64,000 nucleotides of DNA from Bifidobacterium stellenboschense (GCF_000741785.1 NZ_JGZP01000007.1:1-64000); one strand, 5' to 3'; counted from the stretch's first letter, positions 16,479 through 25,710 are shown. Program-made: numbers and translations. The notes: generated by a model not told the origin, from the sequence alone.

Positions 16479-17977
16479 GATTCGCGGACATCCTGCGATT
16501 GTGCGGGCAGAACCTGCTGCGCCGCAAGTCGCGCACGATTCTCACCGTGCTGGGCGTGGTCGTCGGATGCTGCTCGATCGTCATCATGGTCTCGCTCGGT
16601 GCGGGACTGACCGAGCAGAACCGTGCGATGCTCAGACAGATGGGCGACCTGACCATCATCAACGTGTACGCGCAGGGCTCGGCCTCCGGCGCGATGACGA
16701 TGGGCGGCGCGTCCTCCTCCGGTTCGGGTTCGGGCACGTCCGCGAAACTCGACGACGCGACCATCGACGACATGAAGCGGATTCCCGGCGTCGTCGGCGC
16801 GAGCGCGCAGATGACGCTCGACACGCCGGTGCGGCTCACCGCCGACAACGGGCGGTACATCGCCGACTACGGCACCATCGAGGCCGTGGATCTGAGCCAG
16901 CTCGACGTCCTCGGATTCGCGATCGCGGACGGCGCGAAGCCGGTGAAGGACGACGAGGTGCTCGCCGGCCAGTACTTCGCCTACCAGTTCATGGACAAGT
17001 ACCGTCCCGAGGGGCAGAACTACCGGCAGCAGCCGTATGACATGGGCGACGGCACCGTCATGGAATGCGACGACATGGGCAATTGCGCCGCCGTGCCCGC
17101 GGACCAGGCGAAGGGCGCGTTCTTCGACCCGATGACCACGCAGATCACGCTCACCATCGGCGACGAGGAATCGGGCGGCGCCACGGCCGCGACCGGCACG
17201 ACCGGCGCTACGGGGACTTCGGACGGCGGCTCCGGCACCGCCGCATCCACCGCGCCGAACGTGTTCAAGCTCAAGGTGACCGGCACGCTCAAGGAGGACT
17301 ACAACAAGGGGCAGTCCACCTCCAACGGCCTGCTCATGGACCTGGACCAGCTCAAGGCGATGATTGCGAAGGCCGACAGGACCGCGGCGAAGACCACGAC
17401 CTACGGTTCGGCGCTCGTCAAGGTCTCCGACATCTCGCAGGTCTCCGACGTGGAGCAGCAGATCCGCGACATGGGCTTCGGCACGAACTCGAGCGAACAG
17501 ACGCGCAAGAGCCTCGAGGAGCAGTCGCGCGCCATCCAGCTGGTGCTCGGCGGCATCGGCGCGGTCTCGCTGCTCGTCGCCGCCATCGGCATCACCAACA
17601 CGATGATCATGTCCGTCACCGAACGCACGCGCGAGATCGGCATCATGAAGGCGCTCGGCTGCTACGTGCGCGACATCCGCATCATGTTCCTGGGAGAGGC
17701 GGGATTCATCGGTCTGCTCGGCGGCCTGATCGGCTGCGTGGTGAGCGCCCTCGTCTCGCTCGTCATCAACCTGATCGCGTTGGGCGGCGTGAACGGCACG
17801 ACCATATGGAACGCGATCGTCGGCGGCGAGGACGTGAGCCGCGTCTCCGTGATCCCGTGGTGGCTGTACCTGTTCGCGTTGGCGTTCTCTTGCGCGATCG
17901 GCGTCGTCTCGGGCTTCCAGCCCGCCAACCGCGCGGTGAGGATTCCCGCGCTCGACGCCATCAGGAACGACGGCTAG
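16475..17977 (+). CDS. MacB-type ABC transporter permease (FtsX domain)
   Basis: 500 residues. The start MRFADILRLCGQNLLRRKSR then TILTVLGVVVGCCSIVIMVS is the typical MacB N-terminal helix. A large extracellular MacB periplasmic-core-like domain (about 45-340) contains low-complexity Gly/Ser and Thr/Gly/Ala stretches. Three helices of an FtsX domain follow (IQLVLGGIGAVSLLVAAIG, FIGLLGGLIGCVVSALVS, LYLFALAFSCAIGVVSGF), with TRERGIMKALG-like TERTREIGIMKALG between the first two. The end, QPANRAVRIPALDAIRND, is typical for the family. Its ATG overlaps the TGA of the accessory gene. Confidence 0.9.
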   Translation: MRFADILRLCGQNLLRRKSRTILTVLGVVVGCCSIVIMVSLGAGLTEQNRAMLRQMGDLTIINVYAQGSASGAMTMGGASSSGSGSGTSAKLDDATIDDMKRIPGVVGASAQMTLDTPVRLTADNGRYIADYGTIEAVDLSQLDVLGFAIADGAKPVKDDEVLAGQYFAYQFMDKYRPEGQNYRQQPYDMGDGTVMECDDMGNCAAVPADQAKGAFFDPMTTQITLTIGDEESGGATAATGTTGATGTSDGGSGTAASTAPNVFKLKVTGTLKEDYNKGQSTSNGLLMDLDQLKAMIAKADRTAAKTTTYGSALVKVSDISQVSDVEQQIRDMGFGTNSSEQTRKSLEEQSRAIQLVLGGIGAVSLLVAAIGITNTMIMSVTERTREIGIMKALGCYVRDIRIMFLGEAGFIGLLGGLIGCVVSALVSLVINLIALGGVNGTTIWNAIVGGEDVSRVSVIPWWLYLFALAFSCAIGVVSGFQPANRAVRIPALDAIRNDG

Positions 17978-18032
17978 CGCGGGGTCGGCTGGCCGTCGTG
18001 GCGAGGCCGCCGGCCGACCGGGAGGCCGCCGG

Positions 18033-20210
18033 TCAGCGGCCGAGCGTCTCGCGGATGCGGCGCGTGATCGTCTTCACGGTGAGCCCGTAGCGCTCGTTGA
18101 GTTCCGTCAGCGGCACGCGGTCGGTGAACTCCTTCGCAGCGCCGAAGTTGAGCACGCGCATGCCGTCACCTGCACCTGCACCGTCACCTGCACCTGCACC
18201 TGCGCCCGTGGCCCCGTGGTTCGCGTAGTACGCGGTCACCTTCTCGCCCCAGCCGCCTTCCAGCTGTCCGTCCTCCAGCGTGACGACGAGGCGATGCCCG
18301 TCGCGCAGCGCCTCGAGCGCGGCGACGTCGAGCGTCGTGCACTGCCGCGGGTCGATGAGGGTCGCGTCGATGGGGGAGCGGCTGGTATCCGCGCCGGTCT
18401 CGCCGGTCTCGCCGGTCTCGCCGGTCGCGTCATCGGTGTCCGTCGTCGGCGCGGACAGCGCCTCGACGACCCGCTCGCCCAGCGGATGCGTGTTGCCGAG
18501 CGCGATCACCGCCACATCGGCACCCGCATGATCCACGCGGTACGCGAGCATGTCCGCCGCCTTCGCGTCCCCGCGCCCCCTGGAGGGGGAGCTGCCGTCC
18601 GCAGGACGGCTGAGGGGGTGTCCGCCGTAATCGAACTCCCCGCGCAGCACCGCCTCGGGCGACGACTCGCGTCCCAGCGCGCGTTCGCGGTCGAGGATCG
18701 CCTGACCGGGCACGCGGATCACCACCGGACCGTCCGGCGCATCGGCCGCGTCCGCCGGCGACGTCGCCCACGCGAGATCGTCGAGATAGTCGCGCGTCGA
18801 GGTGGGGACAAGCATCGTGACTCCCGGGATGTTCGCGAACATCGCGACGTCGTACGCGCCGGAATGTGTGTTGTCCGAACCGGACAGGCCGCCGAGGAAG
18901 TCGAGGACCGTCACTCGCGAACGGTTGAGGCTCATCTCTTGGAAGAACTGGTCGTAGGCGCGTTGGAAGAACGACGCGGTCGTCGCCACCACCGGCGTGC
19001 CGCCCGCCTTCGCGATGCCGGCCGCGAACGTGACCGCATGCGCCTCGGTGATGCCCGTGTCCACGTAATGCGCGCCCGCGCGCTCGCGGAACTCGTGCGT
19101 GATGCCGTTCGAGCCGGGCGTCGCCGGCGAGATCACGACGAGTCCCGGCTCGTCGGGGAAGCGGCGTTCCAGCGCGGCCATCGCGAGTTTGCCGTAATGC
19201 TTGCGCGGGTCGTCGAGGCGTCCCAGCGCCTTGTCCGGCGTCTGCCAGTGCGACGCCTCGCACTGGCCCTCGTGCGGCGCGGCGTCCGGCAGGTCGCAGT
19301 GGTCGGAGCGCCACGGCTCGGCGTGCGCGATGTTGCCAGTCGCGTTGACGCCGGTGTCGGTAGCGTCGACGGCGTCGGCCGCGGTCGTGCCCGCGCCGTC
19401 CGCGCCCACGGCCGCGACGTCGCCGCCCGCGAAACCGGCGCCCTTCAGCGTATGGATGTGCACGACGACCGGACGGTCGGTGCCCTTGACCGCCTCGAAC
19501 GCCTCGACGAGCGCGTCGACGTCGTTGCCGCGCGCCACATACCGGTAGCCGAGGCCGAACGCCTCGAACAGGTTCGGCTGCGCGGTGCCGTTCGACTCGC
19601 GCAGCCGCGCCAGCGGGCCGTACATGCCGCCGAAGTCGCCGGCGATCGACATCTCGTTGTCGTTCAGCACGATGATGAGGTTGCCGCCCTGCTCGGCCGC
19701 GTTGTTCAGTCCCTCGAACGCGATGCCCGAGCTCAGGGAACCATCGCCGATCACCGCGACCACGGCACCGATGCCCGCGTCGTCGGTGCCGTCGGAGGCC
19801 GCGAGCGCCATGTCGCGCGTCTTCGCGAGGCCGCAGGCGAGCGAGATCGACGTGCCCGTGTGGCCGAGCGTGAACTGGTCGTGCTCGCTCTCCGCGGGGT
19901 TCGTGAAGCCGGTCACCTCATCGAAGCGCGCCGGATCGAGATACGCGGCGGCGCGGCCGGTGAGCATCTTGTGCACGTAGCTCTGGTGCGACACGTCGAA
20001 CACGATGCGGTCGTGCGGCGAGTCGAACACGCGGTGCAGCGCGACCGTCGCCTCCACCATGCCGAGGTTCGATCCGATGTGGCCGCCGTGCGCGTGGCCG
20101 TAGGCGAGCAGCGTGGACCGGATCTCGCGGCACAGTCCGTGCAGTTCGGCGCGGGAGAGCGCCTTGACGTCGGCGGGACCCGAAATCCGTTCCAGAATGC
20201 CGTTCGTCAT
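18033..20210 (-). CDS. dxs: 1-deoxy-D-xylulose-5-phosphate synthase family protein
   Basis: Thiamine-diphosphate enzyme, 725 residues. It would condense pyruvate and glyceraldehyde 3-phosphate for isoprenoids or thiamine. Landmarks: GHAHGGHIGSNLG (38-50), VFDVSHQSYVHKMLTGR, ThDP motif GDGSLSSG (155-162) with LNDNEMSIAGD, EAHAVTFAAGIAKAGG and GSDNTHSGAYD. The last is one residue shorter than GADGQTHQGAFD of classical DXS, so a DXS-like paralogue cannot be excluded. Three low-complexity insertions are present (Ala/Asp-rich near 265-290, GETGETGE near 595, GAGAGDGAGAGD near 660). A REP-like palindrome (18575-18620) is translated in frame. ATG 20210 follows GGGAGGAG. Confidence 0.82.
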   Translation of the reverse strand: MTNGILERISGPADVKALSRAELHGLCREIRSTLLAYGHAHGGHIGSNLGMVEATVALHRVFDSPHDRIVFDVSHQSYVHKMLTGRAAAYLDPARFDEVTGFTNPAESEHDQFTLGHTGTSISLACGLAKTRDMALAASDGTDDAGIGAVVAVIGDGSLSSGIAFEGLNNAAEQGGNLIIVLNDNEMSIAGDFGGMYGPLARLRESNGTAQPNLFEAFGLGYRYVARGNDVDALVEAFEAVKGTDRPVVVHIHTLKGAGFAGGDVAAVGADGAGTTAADAVDATDTGVNATGNIAHAEPWRSDHCDLPDAAPHEGQCEASHWQTPDKALGRLDDPRKHYGKLAMAALERRFPDEPGLVVISPATPGSNGITHEFRERAGAHYVDTGITEAHAVTFAAGIAKAGGTPVVATTASFFQRAYDQFFQEMSLNRSRVTVLDFLGGLSGSDNTHSGAYDVAMFANIPGVTMLVPTSTRDYLDDLAWATSPADAADAPDGPVVIRVPGQAILDRERALGRESSPEAVLRGEFDYGGHPLSRPADGSSPSRGRGDAKAADMLAYRVDHAGADVAVIALGNTHPLGERVVEALSAPTTDTDDATGETGETGETGADTSRSPIDATLIDPRQCTTLDVAALEALRDGHRLVVTLEDGQLEGGWGEKVTAYYANHGATGAGAGAGDGAGAGDGMRVLNFGAAKEFTDRVPLTELNERYGLTVKTITRRIRETLGR
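18575..18620. repeat. REP-like element inside the dxs coding sequence
   Basis: GCCCCCTGGAGGGGGAGC followed by GCCGTCC/GGACGGC and GAGGGGGTG has the same nested-palindrome layout as the intergenic family. It is translated in frame as a segment including PLSRPADGSSPSRG. Confidence 0.7.
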
Positions 20211-20436
20211 ATGCGTCTCGCTCCTCCCGATGGTGTCCTCTGCCGACCGCAAGCCTAGACGCTCCCGCCGCCAGCGGTCATACGCCACGCGGCGATACTC
20301 CCAACATCTCCGTAAATCGCCCGGCGTCATCCGCGAATCGGCGCGTGTCCGTGCGACAATGATGGCGGGACGGCGCCGCCCGCGCGTGGGTGCGGGGGCC
20401 GGTGCCGCGCGACACCGCATGACGAAAGGAACGCCG

Positions 20437-21429
20437 ATGAAGGCCGTATACGCTTCCCGCGTCGACAATGCCGATCCACTCGCCGCGCTCGCCGTGGGCG
20501 AGCTTCCCGGACCGGAGCCGAAACCGTTCTGGTCCACCGTGTCCGTGAAGGCCGTGACCGTCAACCACCATGACGTGTGGAGTCTTCGCGGCGTGGGACT
20601 GCGCGCCGAACAGACGCCGATGATCCTCGGCACCGACGCGGCCGGGATTCTCGACGACGACGTGCCGGGCCGCGGCGGGCTCAAGGCGGGAAGCGAGGTC
20701 GTGCTCTACACGTTCGTCGGCACCGACGGCACCGGCGTCGCGCCGGGGGAGCGCCGCACGATCCTGTCCGAGAAGTACCCGGGCACGATGGCCGAGAAGA
20801 CGCAGGTGCCGGCCGCGAACGTGTTCGCGAAGCCGGCGAACCTGAGCCTCGCCGAGGCGGCGGCGCTCGGCACCAGCTGGCTCACCGCCTACTCGCTCGT
20901 GTTCACGTCCGCGAACGTCAAGCCCGGCGACGCGATCCTCGTGCAGGGCGCGGGCGGCGGCGTGTCCACCGCGGCGATCCAGCTCGCCCATGCGGCCGGG
21001 CTGGAGGTGTTCGTCACGTCGCGTTCCGAGGCCAAGCGCGAACGCGCGCTGGCGTTCGGCGCGGACGCCGCGTTCGAGACGGGCGCGCGCCTGCCGCGCA
21101 AGGTCGACGCCGTCATCGAATCGGTGGGCGCGGCCACATGGTCCCATTCCGTCAAGTCCGTGCGCCCCGGCGGCACGATCGCCGTGTGCGGCGCGACCAC
21201 CGGCGACCAGCCGGGCGCGGAGCTCACGCGCGTCTTCTTCCAGGACATCCGTGTGCAGGGCAACACGATGGGCTCGCGCGACGACTTCGCGCGCCTGCTG
21301 CGCTTCGTCGAGCACGCCGGCATCCATCCCGTGATCGACTCGACGTTCGCCGGACTCGACGCTGCGCCGGACGCGTTCCGCCGTCTGATCGGCGGCGACG
21401 TGTTCGGCAAGGTCGCCATCACCGTGTGA
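20437..21429 (+). CDS. MDR-family NADPH:quinone oxidoreductase-like protein
   Basis: 330 residues, zinc-independent medium-chain dehydrogenase/reductase. The N-terminal GroES-like domain (MKAVYASRVDNADPLAAL to about 125) contains NHHDVWSLRG and GTDAAGILD. The Rossmann domain follows, with ILVQGAGGGVSTAAIQLA as nucleotide-binding loop and SRSEAKRERA suited to NADPH. The catalytic zinc cysteines and structural zinc lobe are missing. ATG 20437 is preceded by GAAAGGAA. Physiological substrate not predictable. It is transcribed away from dxs and lies 70 bp before purE. Confidence 0.85.
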   Translation: MKAVYASRVDNADPLAALAVGELPGPEPKPFWSTVSVKAVTVNHHDVWSLRGVGLRAEQTPMILGTDAAGILDDDVPGRGGLKAGSEVVLYTFVGTDGTGVAPGERRTILSEKYPGTMAEKTQVPAANVFAKPANLSLAEAAALGTSWLTAYSLVFTSANVKPGDAILVQGAGGGVSTAAIQLAHAAGLEVFVTSRSEAKRERALAFGADAAFETGARLPRKVDAVIESVGAATWSHSVKSVRPGGTIAVCGATTGDQPGAELTRVFFQDIRVQGNTMGSRDDFARLLRFVEHAGIHPVIDSTFAGLDAAPDAFRRLIGGDVFGKVAITV

Positions 21430-21499
21430 GCCTCCATGTTTCCGGGGTGGCGGGGGAGTACAGTGAAACCACATTCTCAATAACGTGGAGGTAATGATA

Positions 21500-21997
21500 A
21501 TGACGGACAGCAAGCCCGAAGTGGCGGTCGTCATGGGATCGTCCAGCGACTGGGAGACCATGAAGCGCGCCTGCGACATCCTCGACCAGTTCGGCGTGGC
21601 CTATCACAAGCAGGTGATCTCGGCCCACCGCACCCCGGAGCTCATGGCCGACTTCGCGCACAACGCGCGCGCCAACGGACTCAAGGTCATCATCGCCGGC
21701 GCCGGCGGCGCCGCCCACCTGCCCGGCATGATCGCCGCGCAGACCACGCTGCCCGTCATCGGCGTGCCCGTGCGCTCCCACGCCCTGTCCGGCTGGGATT
21801 CGCTGCTCTCCATCGTGCAGATGCCCGGCGGCATCCCCGTCGCCACCACCGCCGTCGGCAACTCCGGCGCCACCAACGCCGGCCTGCTCGCCGTGCAGAT
21901 GCTCTCCGCGTTCGAGCCCGACCTGGCCGACAAGCTCCAGGCCTACCGTGAGTCGCTGAAGGAGAAGGTGGCGGAATCCAATGCCCAGCTTGTTTGA
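21500..21997 (+). CDS. purE: N5-carboxyaminoimidazole ribonucleotide mutase
   Basis: Converts N5-CAIR to CAIR in purine synthesis, downstream of PurK. 165 residues from the ATG at 21500, which has GGAGGT seven bases upstream; an ATG at 21494 is too close to that site. Class I PurE blocks are [12 protein letters not shown] (phosphate/ribose loop), ISAHRTPE (catalytic His), [14 protein letters not shown] and [15 protein letters not shown]. The end overlaps purK by 17 bp, implying coupled translation. Confidence 0.95.
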   Translation: MTDSKPEVAVVMGSSSDWETMKRACDILDQFGVAYHKQVISAHRTPELMADFAHNARANGLKVIIAGAGGAAHLPGMIAAQTTLPVIGVPVRSHALSGWDSLLSIVQMPGGIPVATTAVGNSGATNAGLLAVQMLSAFEPDLADKLQAYRESLKEKVAESNAQLV

Positions 21998-23225
21998 GGA
22001 AACCCACGGCGCCACGCAGATGCTGCAGCCGGGCGCGACCATCGGCATCATCGGCGGCGGCCAGCTCGGCCGCATGATGGCCCTGAGCGCCAAGTACATG
22101 GGCTTCCGCATCGGCGTGCTCGACCCGACCCCCGACTGCCCGACCGCGCAGGTCGCCGACTTCCAGGTCGTCGGCGAGTACGACGACAAGACCGCCATCC
22201 ACGATCTGGCGGAGAAGTCCGACGTGCTCACCTACGAGTTCGAGAACGTGGACGCCGACTCCATCGACGAGGTGCGCCACCTGGTCGCTGCCCCGCAGGG
22301 CACCGACCTGCTGCGCGTCACCCAGGACCGCATCAACGAGAAGACGTTCATCAACAAGCACGGCATCGAGACCGCCCCGTGGCGCGAGGTCAACGACTTC
22401 GACGAGCTCGAGGCCGCCATCGACGACCTGCACTACCCGTGCGTGTTGAAGACCCGTTCCGGCGGCTACGACGGCCACGGCCAGCACGTGCTGAGGAACG
22501 ACATGGATCTGGAGAAGATCCGCGCGCGCGGCGACCGCGGCGGCGGCTTCCCCCCGTCCATCCTCGAAGGTTTCGTCGACTTCGCGTTCGAGGCGTCCAT
22601 CCTCGTGTCCGGCAACGGCAAGGACTACGTGACGTTCCCGATCGTGCGCAACGACCACCGCAACAACATCCTCCACATGACGATCGCCCCCGCCGAGGTC
22701 GACCCCTCGATCGCGCAGGCCGCGCACGAGATGGCGCTCGCGCTCGCCAAGGGCTTCGAACTGGCCGGCACGCTCGCCATCGAGCTGTTCGTCACCAAGG
22801 ACGACCGCGTGATCGTCAACGAGCTCGCGCCGCGCCCGCACAACTCCGGCCACTACACGATCGAGGCGTGCTCCATCGACCAGTTCGACGCGCACATCCG
22901 CGGCATCGCCGGCTGGCCGCTCGTCCAGCCGAAGCTGCTGAGCCCCGCCGTCATGGTCAACGTGCTCGGCCAGCACGTGCTGCCCACGCGCGCGCAGATC
23001 GCCACGCACCCCGAGTGGAACGTGCATGACTACGGCAAGGCGCAGCTGCGCCACAACCGCAAGATGGGCCACATCACCGTGCTCACCGACGACACCGCGC
23101 GCACCGTGGACGAGCTCGAGGCGACCGGCTGCTGGGACGACCTGAAGCCCTATGCGCGCCCGTTCGTGCGCCCCGTGCCGCCCGCCGCCTCCGTCGCGTC
23201 CGGTTCCGCCGAAGCGAAGGCGTGA
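21981..23225 (+). CDS. purK: N5-carboxyaminoimidazole ribonucleotide synthase
   Basis: ATP-grasp carboxylase that makes N5-CAIR from AIR, bicarbonate and ATP. 414 residues from the ATG at 21981, which overlaps purE; an internal ATG at 22020 is an alternative closer to the conserved core. The N-terminal domain has [16 protein letters not shown], followed by [11 protein letters not shown]. The ATP-grasp part includes [15 protein letters not shown], and the metal-binding [18 protein letters not shown] completes the PurK signature. The C-terminus has an Ala/Ser-rich tail. Followed after 9 bp by the Fur-type regulator. Confidence 0.95.
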   Translation: MPSLFEETHGATQMLQPGATIGIIGGGQLGRMMALSAKYMGFRIGVLDPTPDCPTAQVADFQVVGEYDDKTAIHDLAEKSDVLTYEFENVDADSIDEVRHLVAAPQGTDLLRVTQDRINEKTFINKHGIETAPWREVNDFDELEAAIDDLHYPCVLKTRSGGYDGHGQHVLRNDMDLEKIRARGDRGGGFPPSILEGFVDFAFEASILVSGNGKDYVTFPIVRNDHRNNILHMTIAPAEVDPSIAQAAHEMALALAKGFELAGTLAIELFVTKDDRVIVNELAPRPHNSGHYTIEACSIDQFDAHIRGIAGWPLVQPKLLSPAVMVNVLGQHVLPTRAQIATHPEWNVHDYGKAQLRHNRKMGHITVLTDDTARTVDELEATGCWDDLKPYARPFVRPVPPAASVASGSAEAKA

Positions 23226-23234
23226 GTCGCGTCC

Positions 23235-23651
23235 ATGGTCGAACACATCGAACGACAGACCAAGCAGAAGGACGCGATCCACGCGGCGCTCGCCGGCTGT
23301 GACGAGTTCATCTCCGCGCAGGACCTGCACCGGCGCATGCAGGACGAGGGATCGCGCATCGGACTGGCCACCGTGTACCGGCAGCTGAACGCGCTCGCCG
23401 ACTCGGGCGCGGCCGATACGATCCGCCTGGACGGCCAGCAGCTGTTCCGCCTGTGCGGCGACGACGCGCACCATCATCATCTGGTGTGCAAGCGATGCGG
23501 CCGCACGGTCGAAATCGAGCCGCCGGACGAGGCGTGGCTGCGCGGCGTTGCCGCCAGACATGGGTTCACCGTCGAAAGCCACACGCTCGAGGTCTTCGGC
23601 CTGTGCCCGGAATGTCAAGGGAAGACAGCCGAAGCCGGGACGGCCGACTGA
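23235..23651 (+). CDS. Fur-family metalloregulator (Fur/Zur-like)
   Basis: 138 residues. The winged helix has AAGCDEFISAQDLHRRM-type architecture and LATVYRQLNALADSG as recognition helix. The dimerisation domain has the His-rich metal site DDAHHHHLVCKRCG, and structural zinc would be held by Cys85/Cys88 and Cys124/Cys127 (CPEC). The sequence alone does not separate Fur from Zur. A metal-binding lipoprotein gene of the ZnuA type lies 2 kb downstream, which makes zinc or manganese sensing reasonable. It starts 9 bp after purK and could be cotranscribed. Its TGA forms the first three bases of the downstream hairpin. Confidence 0.88.
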   Translation: MVEHIERQTKQKDAIHAALAGCDEFISAQDLHRRMQDEGSRIGLATVYRQLNALADSGAADTIRLDGQQLFRLCGDDAHHHHLVCKRCGRTVEIEPPDEAWLRGVAARHGFTVESHTLEVFGLCPECQGKTAEAGTAD

Positions 23652-23704
23652 ACTTGGCACCCGATGAGCCCCGCCACGGCGGGGCTCATCGGGTGCCAAG
23701 TTCA
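23649..23704. terminator. perfect bidirectional terminator with both stop codons in its stem
   Basis: 27-bp perfect arms (23649-23675 and 23678-23704) around a 2-base centre. The outermost triplets are the TGA of the Fur gene and, on the other strand, the TGA of the convergent hypothetical gene. Confidence 0.9.
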
Positions 23705-25228
23705 GTCGTCGCGACCGTATTCGTTGGACAGGCCCGCGGTCACATCGGTGAGCGTATCGCTGCCCTTGTCGTAGACGAACGTGCGGGTGCCGCCCTCGTC
23801 GTCGGTCAGCGTGTACGTGACGCCGTCGTCGGAACTCACCTGATAGACGACCGTCTGCGTGTCGTCGGGACGCATCGACTGCCATTGGGTGCTGGTCGCC
23901 TGGCCGTTTCCGAATTCGATACTCTCGCGGTACCCGCCGACGCCCGCGGCGAAGAAGAACGACCCGTGCGGGCCTTCCGCCGCCTTGCGCGCCGCCTCCG
24001 CGGCGTCCGCCTGCTGCTTCGCGGCGATCGACGAGTTCACCTTGCCGATCGCGTCGGTCAGCGACTGCGTGGCCTTGGCCATCTCCTTCGCGCTCGGCTT
24101 GCTCTTGCCCGCCACCTTGCGCGCGTCGTCGATCGCGGACTGCAGATCGGAGCGCGTGGAGTCATCGGCCACCTGCCCGGCCGAACTGTCGAGCACGTTC
24201 TGCGCCTGCGTGATCGCATCGTCGAGATCGGTCTTGGAATCCTTCAACGTCTTGGCATCGACGCTCGCGTTCACGGCCTTGACGGATGATTCGAGTTTTC
24301 CGCGCAGATCGCGGTTGTCGCCGGCGAGGTCGTCGAGCTTGCCCCGCACGGACTCCAGATCGTCGGTGACGAGCGCCGGATCGCAGGCCGGCGGATTCGT
24401 CGCGGTCGCGGTCTTGCTGTCGACGAGCTTCCTGAGCTTGTCGAGGGAATCCTTCGAATCCATGGTGCCGGGGTCCGTGGAGGCGAGCGTCTTCGCCTCC
24501 TTGAGGGCCTTCGTCATCGCCGTGTGCGCCTTGTCGTACTCCTTGGCGGATGACTGGCAGGCGGCCATCGCCGCGTCCCTGCGATGGTTCGACCACAGCA
24601 TATACCCGCCGAAGCCGCCCGCGACCGCAACGACCGCGGCGACGATCGCGGCGATGACGATGACGCGACGGCGTTTGCCGTCCGATGCCCGCGATGCGGT
24701 CGGCGACGGTGTCGCGCCGGACGCCGCGGATGCCGACGGCGCGACCGGCATCGGTGACGGAGCCGCCGGCGCGTCCGGTTCGTCGTCGATGAACGTCGAC
24801 TCGCTCGCCACGGCGGCGAGCGGGGCGAGCGGCGACGGTTCAATCGCCGGCGGCAGCGCCGACACGGGGGACGATGCGGCGGATGCGGATTCGGGGGCCG
24901 GTACGGGCGTCACCGGCGGCTGGGGAACGGCGGTCGGAGCGGGGGTCGATGCCGACGGCCGCGGTACGGGTGATGCGGACGGTTGCGGCACTGGGGATGG
25001 CGCGGGGGCCGGTGGTGCCGTGGGAGACGGCGGTGCCGGCGCGTCGACAATGGTCGCGTCGCTGATGGGTGAGGTGGCGGTTGGTGCTGCGCCGAGGGGC
25101 GCGGCGTCGGCCGGCAGGGGAGGCGCGCCCGTGTTCCGTTGCGACGATGGCGTCGGTGATGGGGGTGTGGGTGATGGCACGGATGGTGCCGAGGATGCCG
25201 GCTGGGGAACCGGTGGCAGGCGTCGCAT
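23702..25228 (-). CDS. membrane-anchored protein with Pro/Ala-rich cytoplasmic region
   Basis: 508 residues, not assigned to a named family. Residues 1-180 are Pro/Ala/Ser-rich and probably disordered, followed by a basic cluster (KRRR) and one membrane helix at about 189-211 (VIVIAAIVAAVVAVAGGFGG). The outside part (about 215-430) is almost entirely helical with heptad-like Lys/Asp/Leu spacing (TMTKALKEAKTLAS, LDKLRKLVDSKTATA), suggesting a coiled-coil stalk. A C-terminal beta domain of about 80 residues (GSFFFAAGVGGYRESIEFGN to DVTAGLSNEYGRDD) ends it. ATG 25228 has AAGAAGGAT eight bases upstream. Probably a surface or envelope sensor; no partner gene is adjacent. Confidence 0.7.
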   Translation of the reverse strand: MRRLPPVPQPASSAPSVPSPTPPSPTPSSQRNTGAPPLPADAAPLGAAPTATSPISDATIVDAPAPPSPTAPPAPAPSPVPQPSASPVPRPSASTPAPTAVPQPPVTPVPAPESASAASSPVSALPPAIEPSPLAPLAAVASESTFIDDEPDAPAAPSPMPVAPSASAASGATPSPTASRASDGKRRRVIVIAAIVAAVVAVAGGFGGYMLWSNHRRDAAMAACQSSAKEYDKAHTAMTKALKEAKTLASTDPGTMDSKDSLDKLRKLVDSKTATATNPPACDPALVTDDLESVRGKLDDLAGDNRDLRGKLESSVKAVNASVDAKTLKDSKTDLDDAITQAQNVLDSSAGQVADDSTRSDLQSAIDDARKVAGKSKPSAKEMAKATQSLTDAIGKVNSSIAAKQQADAAEAARKAAEGPHGSFFFAAGVGGYRESIEFGNGQATSTQWQSMRPDDTQTVVYQVSSDDGVTYTLTDDEGGTRTFVYDKGSDTLTDVTAGLSNEYGRDD

Positions 25229-25403
25229 GGTCGTGGATCCTTCTTCCTCTGCGCGTGCAGGTCTCCTGGGTCTCTCCCCATCGATTCTATTGCGCCGCAT
25301 CGTCACGGCATCCCAGGTCTTTCCGGCGGTTCACAGACCGTGCGGCGGCTGCATGCCATCGACAGGAATCGCCCTCCGCGACGTGCGTTTTTCGTTTCTT
25401 TGT

Positions 25404-25538
25404 GTTTCTTAGGTAGGTTTTGCGTTTCTTAGGTACGTTGCGGCGGAGGCGGGAGGTCCGGGGACCGCGAGTCTGCGGTTCATGGGCGTGGTTTCGCCGG
25501 GGAGATGTACCTAAGAAACGTGCAACCTACCTAAGAAG
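25404..25538. repeat. inverted pair of double TTTCTTAGGTA motifs
   Basis: TTTCTTAGGTA occurs at 25405 and 25425 (20-bp period). The complement TACCTAAGAAA is at 25508 and TACCTAAGAA at 25528, again 20 bp apart. The two 31-bp arms are nearly perfect inverted repeats separated by about 70 bp. They lie in the 482-bp gap between the hypothetical gene and the metal-binding lipoprotein gene; I see no gene in this gap. Confidence 0.8.
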
Positions 25539-25619
25539 TGAAAGCGTGCGCGTGATATGTGTGTGGCATGCGCGCGCCGGCCGCCGTTCCTGTTCCTTGT
25601 AGCGCGACACGCCGTTTCA

Positions 25620-25668
25620 TTGCTAATGATAATAGTTCTCAATATGTGTTATGGTGTGACGCGTCACA
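25620..25668 (+). promoter_or_regulatory. candidate promoter/operator of the metal-binding lipoprotein
   Basis: TTGCTA (25620-25625) and TATGTG (25643-25648) are 17 bp apart. The spacer TAATGATAATAGTTCTCAAT is AT-rich in a GC-rich genome and loosely resembles Fur/Zur operators. Just downstream lies a perfect 14-bp palindrome, TGTGACGCGTCACA (25655-25668). Confidence 0.45.
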
Positions 25669-25710
25669 TGAAGCGGCCGGACATCGGCCGCGTAGAGAGG
25701 AATCATCATC

